Shown here: positions 7,926-12,086 of the stretch, in pieces
Numbering within the stretch: position 1 is the stretch's first letter
Layout: every line of letters starts with the position of its first letter
Origin: CAYMWF01 sp964394085 [NCBI: uncultured Gemmatimonadota bacterium]
GTDB lineage: Bacteria > GCA-2686955 > CAYMWF01
Reading direction: 5' to 3'
NCBI GenBank assembly: GCA_964394085.1
Contig: CAYMWF010000117.1
Coordinates: forward strand, 1 to 12,086
Length of the DNA: 12,086 nucleotides
The notes under the pieces: generated by a model
Database searches by the model: none
Told to the model about the DNA's origin: nothing
What the model saw: the letters and a program-made list of their open reading frames with translations, nothing else
Made by a program: the position numbers and the translations under genes

Positions 7926-8741
7926 TCAGGAGTCGACAGTCAAAACGACCCTGTATCCCTGGTGCCTGCGGATATTCAGCACGCTGCCGTTTTCGAATAT
8001 CAGGTATTGCCCCCGAGCCCCTTTCAGGACTCCTGCAACTGAATGGTTTCGATCGAAATTTACGCTTTTGATTTTTTCCGGGTAATTCTTTACCGGATAC
8101 CGGATTTCAACGATTTTTTCGTTATCGACGAGGTAGGGAGAAAATTTACCAGGCAATCGTTTCGAAATCGAATGTTTCCGGATTTCGAGGTCGATGGATG
8201 GGTCAACCTTGTTCCGGAGCATATTGCGCCAGTGGGTTCGATCTGTTAAAAATTCTTTGAGGGCAACTTCCATCAAACCCGCCAGGTACCTGTTCGGAGT
8301 CACCGCGAGCCTGATCGCTTTCCATGTTCCCTGGTCAATCCACCTTGTATACGGATAGGGAATCTCCATCCTGGTTACGCCGACTTTTACGCGATCTACC
8401 GCGGCGAGGTAAACTACGTGTTCCTTGAGGCAGACCCGCCTGGACCATTCCATATCCCGCGCGATTCCCTCGTGTGCCCTGCACAGTTCAGGATGTATGA
8501 TACATTCCCCTGTCTCGGGGCGCGTGATGAAGCAGCGATAACAGTATCCCTGGAAAAACGATTTCGAGGTCGTCACACCGCATGCGATACAGTTTATCTC
8601 CCCGGAAAAGGAGAATTCGAGGGAGTGTTCCAGCAGATCCTCGAGTGGGATCAGTGTCTTACCCACCGGCAGACGATATTTCACGGGATCAGCATACTCC
8701 GATTCCATCTTCAGTAGGTTTCCTTCGAACAAGTTATTCAT
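7926..8741 (-). CDS. DUF2797 family protein with cysteine-rich zinc-ribbon-like segment
   Basis: 271 residues, cytoplasmic by appearance (no signal or membrane segment). I recognise the DUF2797 pattern: an N-terminal beta segment, a cysteine cluster (C51xxC54, C67xxC70, C80, C87, H90, C104) that probably binds zinc, then a core with YLAAVDRVKVGVTR (111-124), RWIDQG (133-138) and TPNRYLAGLMEVALKEFLTD (148-167). The family has no established function. The order Y-x-KVGxT-R...R...E is reminiscent of the GIY-YIG/T5orf172 nuclease core; that is my inference, not a known assignment. GGAAGG (8749-8754) lies 7 bases before the ATG, supporting this start over Met12. The next gene upstream is the divergent FKBP isomerase, and the promoter gap between them is shared. 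Length is about normal for the family. Confidence 0.88.
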   Translation of the reverse strand: MNNLFEGNLLKMESEYADPVKYRLPVGKTLIPLEDLLEHSLEFSFSGEINCIACGVTTSKSFFQGYCYRCFITRPETGECIIHPELCRAHEGIARDMEWSRRVCLKEHVVYLAAVDRVKVGVTRMEIPYPYTRWIDQGTWKAIRLAVTPNRYLAGLMEVALKEFLTDRTHWRNMLRNKVDPSIDLEIRKHSISKRLPGKFSPYLVDNEKIVEIRYPVKNYPEKIKSVNFDRNHSVAGVLKGARGQYLIFENGSVLNIRRHQGYRVVLTVDS

Positions 8742-8864
8742 TGTTCACCCTTCCAGGAGCCCTGATCCGGGCGGCCGAGCGGGTTTCGAGATTTACCAGA
8801 ATCATTTGTAAATTCCGCCATGGAGCTGTTCGTATTCTTTCTGCCGGTTTTCCGGTCCGTTCAG

Positions 8865-8880
8865 ATACAGTTTACTGTAT
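8865..8880. promoter_or_regulatory. Perfect 7+7 palindrome, candidate operator
   Basis: ATACAGT-TT-ACTGTAT is a perfect inverted repeat with a 2-base centre. It overlaps a possible plus-strand promoter (TTTACT at 8871-8876, 16 bases, TACAAG at 8893-8898) and a possible minus-strand one (TTGTAG at 8891-8896, 17 bases, TAAACT at 8869-8874). The hexamers are only 3-4/6 matches, so the promoters are weak calls. Size and position fit a dimeric repressor site controlling both divergent genes. Confidence 0.35.
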
Positions 8881-9011
8881 TGTTCTCTTTACTACAAGAA
8901 CACGCCGTGGAATAATCAGGTATGAATCAGCTGTTTCCGGGTCAGGACCGTGTCGCAGGCCCGATGAGACAGATATAACTCGCTCGAAACCCCGGATTCT
9001 ATTTCATTAAA

Positions 9012-9018
9012 AAGGAGA
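9012..9018 (+). promoter_or_regulatory. Strong ribosome binding site before a GTG start
   Basis: AAGGAGA lies 5 bases before the GTG at 9024 (AGGAG with 6-base spacing). It is the best site in the window and decides the GTG as start of the FKBP gene; the next in-frame ATG (9039) has no such site and would cut into the first FKBP strand. Confidence 0.8.
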
Positions 9019-9023
9019 TATCA

Positions 9024-9458
9024 GTGGACTGCGTCAGGATGGGTGACAAGGTGACTGTCCGGTATACGGGCCGGCTCCAGGACGGCACGAAGTTCGACGG
9101 TTCAGTGAAAGGAGAGAGCTTCTCCTTCATCGTCGGGAGCGGGGATGTGATACCCGGCTTCAGCCAGGCTGTAATCCGCATGCGGCAAGGTGAAAAGAAA
9201 ACGGTCGCAATTACGCCCGAAAACGGATACGGCGTCAGGGATCCGCACCTGGAACGGCTCGTGCCGTTGAGTGTCCTACCGGTAGACACCGGTGTGAACG
9301 ACCAGATCCAGGTAGAGTTCGACGACGTTAAAATGGTGGCGAGGGTTGTCGATATCGCAGGTGATACAGCTTTAGTGGATGCGAACCATCCTCTTGCCGG
9401 GCGTATCCTGATTTTTGAAATTGAACTGGTGGAAATGGAACCGGCATCGAAAGTGTGA
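9024..9458 (+). CDS. SlyD-like FKBP-type peptidyl-prolyl cis-trans isomerase
   Basis: 144 residues, cytoplasmic, no signal peptide. It catalyses cis-trans isomerisation of X-Pro bonds and probably acts as a folding chaperone. The FKBP half has VRYTG (12-16), GTKFDGS (21-27), VIPGF (42-46) and the QGEKKTVAI strand. The chaperone-type insert-in-flap domain follows at about 69-118, replacing the flap loop. The closing ALVDANHPLAGRILIFEIELVE (116-137) is the SlyD hallmark that returns to the FKBP fold. Unlike E. coli SlyD there is no His/Cys-rich metal-binding tail; the protein ends soon after the last strand. It is a single gene, divergent from DUF2797 and convergent with the C25-like protease gene. 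The name slyD is not used because untailed SlyD-like FKBPs are common and not strictly orthologous. Confidence 0.93.
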   Translation: MDCVRMGDKVTVRYTGRLQDGTKFDGSVKGESFSFIVGSGDVIPGFSQAVIRMRQGEKKTVAITPENGYGVRDPHLERLVPLSVLPVDTGVNDQIQVEFDDVKMVARVVDIAGDTALVDANHPLAGRILIFEIELVEMEPASKV

Positions 9459-9496
9459 ACCTGCGGTCGGGATCGGGAACGACAACATTTCCTCTA

Positions 9497-9519
9497 CAGG
9501 ATCACCAGGGTGGTTCCTG
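9497..9519. terminator. Possible hairpin between convergent genes
   Basis: CAGGA (9497-9501) pairs with TCCTG (9515-9519), and ACC (9504-9506) with GGT (9512-9514), leaving a 5-base loop and a 2-base bulge. It lies in the 93-base gap where the FKBP and protease genes converge, so it could end transcription from either side. No T-run follows on either strand, so an intrinsic terminator is doubtful. Confidence 0.25.
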
Positions 9520-9551
9520 CTATAGGGTTCGCCATCCGGGGGCGGGGCCGG

Positions 9552-11969
9552 TTACTCAGGGAACAGCCTCAGGGTAGGATCACCGTTCAGCACCATCCCG
9601 TAGTACCATTCTTTTTCCCATGTTTCGAAGGGTGCCTGAGCGTCGAACCACTCCAGATAAGCCTGCCCGAAACACTTCCCCTCGCTGAGAGGAACCGTGA
9701 AATCTTCGAATGCCAGCATGCTGCCGCTCTTTGAGGATGCAACAGTAATCAATCCATACGTCGTGTTGAATATATATGCTCCGGCCAGATAGTCGGTGTC
9801 CGTGAATCTCCCAGGGCCGCAGGCGAACAGGTTGTAGAAGAGCGCCGGAGGATCTTCAGTCTGTATAGTTTCGGAGAATACCCAGCCGCCGTCCGCGTGA
9901 TACCAGCCGCCGATGTCGAACGGAATCGAACCGTCCACGGCGAGTTCCCATAGCCCGGCAGGCGCGGGATCTCCTTCATCCGGTTCGATCGTTGATTCAC
10001 CTCCGAGGTAATCCGCCACCAGGCGCGTCGATCGATCTTCATTCATGTAAGGGCCATTTACGAGCCAGACTCCGATATCGCGTCGGGCTGGAGGAACAGG
10101 ATCGTACGTCAATCCGGGAATCTCCCTGCCGTCGGCGTCACAGAAACGGGCGCTGAACCCGTGATCCCCCACCCAGTCGGTAACCTTGAGGAGGAGCCGG
10201 TTATCCCCCTGGAGGAGTTGAACCGGAACGTCCGTCATATCCCTGATATAAGGACCGCACCTGCTGTCGTAAAGAATTTCTTCCCCATTCAACCAGATTC
10301 TGGCACCGTCGTTATAGCCGACCCTGAGTTCGCACGAGGCCGGCTGATCTGCTGTTATGCGGACGAAAGCGTAAGTCACTCCGAAATCGGCGCCCGGTGT
10401 ATATTTTTCTAGATTCACGTAATCATCGTCTGATTCGAAAGCGGTCCATATGCAACCGCCATGCTCCTCTCCTTCCACCGGATCGAGCTCATCCTCCGGA
10501 ACACATACATAACTCGAGTCGAGGAAACTCCAGAACCGACCGGGTTCATCGTAGTGGAATCCATTCAGAAGCCAGCCTCTGATGAACCGGCTTTCCATAC
10601 CGTGCTCGGAGGGATTTCGTCCCTGGAATGTGAGGTCGTTGAACGGGTCCCACTCCGGATCGGTAAATCGTGCGGAAAAACAGTAATCGCCCCCGGCCTG
10701 GCTAATTTTGTTCAGAAGCCGGTTCCAGCCGGCATCGAGGGTCACCGCATAGGACCACCGATCTTCCTCCCAATCCCCGTAAGTATCCTGGGTGCATACG
10801 ATACCCCCGTTAAGCCAGACCTTTATACCGTCGTCTGCACCCAGATGAAGCAGGGCGTCGCGCGTGGATGGCGAATGCACATACACATGGGCGTAAACTG
10901 CGGATTCCGTCGGGTAGATATCGAAGTGATGCCCCCCGGAGTAGCTGTGGGCGCAGACCTGCACGAAATTATAGCCTGCCGACATGGAGTCGAGATATCC
11001 CCGGGCTGTTGTAAGGAACCCCAGATCCAGGTGCGTAAGGCTGTCCGCGAAGATATCCTCGAGATGGACTTCCATTGAATACCAGTCTTTATCTAAATAT
11101 TCGAGTGCGCGCCATGGCTGGACCAGGTTGCCCTCCCGGTAGTCGAGAACCTTGCCGAGATAATCGTTCACCAGGATATCCTCATCCGAAAAAGTCAGCG
11201 TATGCGCATAGATTCTGGCCACGTACAATTCCGGCCCCATATCGCCGCCGCCGTCGTTGTGAATTTCATAGTCGCCGTCACCGTCTCCATCCCACCAGAA
11301 CCCGTCCAGATCCATATAGTAAAGGTCGCAGGGGAACTCATCGCCGGAAACTTCGGCCCAGGCGGCGGTGATGTCCCCGATCATTATCACGCCGCTGCTG
11401 CCGGCTTTATATTCTGAAAGCACCCACTCCTTGATCTCCTCCTGGGTGCCGCCCGAGAGCCTCGAGATGCTGAGCCTGTATCCGTCCATAATGAACGCTG
11501 AGCGGAGGTCGGCAAGGGCGTCGATGATGTCGGGATACAGGTTGTCGTCGACCAGAATCGAGATGGTTGCCGTGGGAACCGGGATGGAAATCGACCGGAA
11601 ACCCCTCCCCCGCTGCGGCTGGAGGGTTTGTCGGATCCTGGGAGACGCGCCCAATTCGGCGGGGCTTATCCCGGTGAACAATCCCGGGACCGGTACACGG
11701 TGCGCCAGGTACTCTTCCATGGTACCCGGAAGCTCGCCTGCGGGCGCCGTCCACCGGAGCCTGGCGACCGGAGGTTCTGACTGTGGGGATCCAGGGTCGG
11801 AAGCTGAGAAGTTTTCAAATGCATCCGCCGGCAAAACGAGAACCGGCAGCGCGCAAATAGAAAAAAGAAGTCTTTTCAAAATCAGGCGGGACAAGTGTAG
11901 AAAGCATCCAGCCGAGTATCTCTGTCGGCTCGGAGACGGTTTGTTCAAAAACCTCGGAATTATATTCAT
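9552..11969 (-). CDS. Secreted gingipain-like (peptidase C25) protein with inserted PA14/WLNG-type modules
   Basis: 805 residues. A long basic N-terminus leads to a Sec signal (about 31-50, LLFSICALPVLVLPADA). About 133-350 matches the first part of C25 proteases: ATISILVDD, DLRSAFIMDGY, EIKEWVLSEYKAGSSGVIMIGD, DLYYMDLDG, an Asp/Gly-rich probable calcium loop (227-243), PELYVARI, then VCAHSYSGGHHF with presumed catalytic H341. The Cys half comes only at about 690-805: FYNLFACGPGRF (C717), YGLITVASSKSGSM, and GMVLNGDPTLRLF at the end. Between them lie beta-sandwich modules with GADDGIKVWLNG (377-388), WLLNG (466-470), YNDGARIWLNG (552-562) and WLVNG (635-639), of the kind common in planctomycete and verrucomicrobial exoproteins. 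GGAG (11977-11980) is 7 bases before the ATG. It may be an extracellular cysteine protease; activity is unproven, as the His-Cys pairing is assigned by motif only. Confidence 0.88.
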   Translation of the reverse strand: MNIIPRFLNKPSPSRQRYSAGCFLHLSRLILKRLLFSICALPVLVLPADAFENFSASDPGSPQSEPPVARLRWTAPAGELPGTMEEYLAHRVPVPGLFTGISPAELGASPRIRQTLQPQRGRGFRSISIPVPTATISILVDDNLYPDIIDALADLRSAFIMDGYRLSISRLSGGTQEEIKEWVLSEYKAGSSGVIMIGDITAAWAEVSGDEFPCDLYYMDLDGFWWDGDGDGDYEIHNDGGGDMGPELYVARIYAHTLTFSDEDILVNDYLGKVLDYREGNLVQPWRALEYLDKDWYSMEVHLEDIFADSLTHLDLGFLTTARGYLDSMSAGYNFVQVCAHSYSGGHHFDIYPTESAVYAHVYVHSPSTRDALLHLGADDGIKVWLNGGIVCTQDTYGDWEEDRWSYAVTLDAGWNRLLNKISQAGGDYCFSARFTDPEWDPFNDLTFQGRNPSEHGMESRFIRGWLLNGFHYDEPGRFWSFLDSSYVCVPEDELDPVEGEEHGGCIWTAFESDDDYVNLEKYTPGADFGVTYAFVRITADQPASCELRVGYNDGARIWLNGEEILYDSRCGPYIRDMTDVPVQLLQGDNRLLLKVTDWVGDHGFSARFCDADGREIPGLTYDPVPPARRDIGVWLVNGPYMNEDRSTRLVADYLGGESTIEPDEGDPAPAGLWELAVDGSIPFDIGGWYHADGGWVFSETIQTEDPPALFYNLFACGPGRFTDTDYLAGAYIFNTTYGLITVASSKSGSMLAFEDFTVPLSEGKCFGQAYLEWFDAQAPFETWEKEWYYGMVLNGDPTLRLFPE

Positions 11970-12086
11970 ACAGGGGCTCCATCGTGATCGAATCTACGGA
12001 CTTCATCAAGTATAATCTTTTTCAGAGAAACAGGTCGGAAGAAAAACACGGAAGCATCCGGGAATCGAATTTGTTGTTGAACAATT
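11970..12086. promoter_or_regulatory. Probable divergent promoter region at the right edge
   Basis: On the minus strand a TATACT (12009-12014) with a poor CCGACC-like -35 18 bases before it would start transcription about 30-40 bases before the protease ATG. On the plus strand the same bases contain a perfect TATAAT (12011-12016), with TCGAAT about 17 bases before it (weak -35). A divergent gene may therefore start right of the window. No coding potential is evident in the last 70 bases. Confidence 0.3.

Larger units (their letters stand above)
8742..9023. other. 282-base divergent intergenic region (DUF2797 / FKBP)
   Basis: No convincing gene on either strand. It contains the minus-strand ribosome binding site of DUF2797 (8749-8754), a CCGG-TTTT-CCGG mini-hairpin (8844-8855), the perfect palindrome at 8865-8880, weak promoter hexamers that overlap it, a TATAAC near 8972-8977 with no good -35, and the strong plus-strand ribosome binding site of the FKBP gene (9012-9018). 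Confidence 0.5.

Noticed and set aside
7873-8085. 70-codon plus-strand frame with a CGCGC-type cysteine stretch
   Set aside because: Mostly antisense to the DUF2797 C-terminus and without a ribosome binding site; the Cys run comes from a simple GC-rich repeat.
8582-9010. 142-codon plus-strand open frame running through the DUF2797/FKBP gap
   Set aside because: Starts antisense to DUF2797, is rich in Arg/Ser without any pattern, and ends just before the real FKBP ribosome binding site.
10461-11078. 205-codon plus-strand open frame
   Set aside because: Antisense to the C25-like protease gene, including its catalytic-His motif; no own ribosome binding site or domain seen.
11815-12009. 64-codon minus-strand frame starting upstream of the protease start (TTG at 12009, ATG at 12006)
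   Set aside because: The text looks somewhat protein-like, but it overlaps the signal-peptide region of the protease in another frame, lacks a good ribosome binding site, and sits on the predicted -10 box.
11368-12015. 215-codon plus-strand open frame
   Set aside because: Antisense to the N-terminal part of the protease gene; the composition looks random.
1-12086. tRNA, rRNA, CRISPR array, insertion sequence or transposon ends
   Set aside because: I looked for cloverleaf-like segments, spaced direct repeats and transposase-like frames, and found none.

Overview
The window looks like a moderately GC-rich chromosomal segment from a diderm (Gram-negative type) heterotrophic bacterium. It has a lipoprotein-type signal on a polysaccharide hydrolase, secreted proteins with Sec signals, a SlyD-like prolyl isomerase and good AGGAG-type ribosome binding sites. 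The architectures (a binding-protein/permease fusion, a gingipain-like protease carrying WLNG-type modules) remind me of uncultured lineages around the FCB/PVC groups, but nothing here fixes the taxon.

Left part (1-6346, + strand): an apparent three-gene alpha-glucan utilisation operon. First is a large surface or periplasmic lipoprotein of the alpha-amylase (GH13, neopullulanase/cyclomaltodextrinase-like) type, with three N-terminal glycogen-binding-type modules and a CBM34-like domain; its true start lies left of the window. Next is a maltose-type ABC importer in which the binding protein (MalE-like) and the first permease (MalF-like) are fused into one polypeptide, then a MalG-like second permease. 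The logic is: the hydrolase trims bound alpha-glucans or cyclodextrins, and the tethered binding protein passes the oligosaccharides to the permease pair. No MalK-type ATPase, regulator or intracellular maltodextrin enzyme is present in the window.

Middle (6362-8741, - strand): a secreted protein of unknown function (DUF5648-like repeats plus a probable beta-sandwich) converging on the sugar operon, and a DUF2797-type cysteine-rich protein. Between DUF2797 and the next, divergent gene lies a 282-base gap holding a perfect 7+7 palindrome that overlaps weak promoter-like hexamers.

Right part: a SlyD-like FKBP prolyl isomerase (9024-9458, +, GTG start) faces an 805-residue secreted gingipain-like (peptidase C25) protease (9552-11969, -). 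Its presumed catalytic His and Cys are separated by about 375 residues holding tandem PA14-like/WLNG modules. The last 117 bases are a probable divergent promoter region. I saw no tRNA, rRNA, CRISPR array, insertion sequence or clear intrinsic terminator.

Nothing here is a demonstrably new multi-gene system. The most unusual items are the MalE-MalF fusion next to a multi-CBM lipoprotein amylase, and the split C25 protease.
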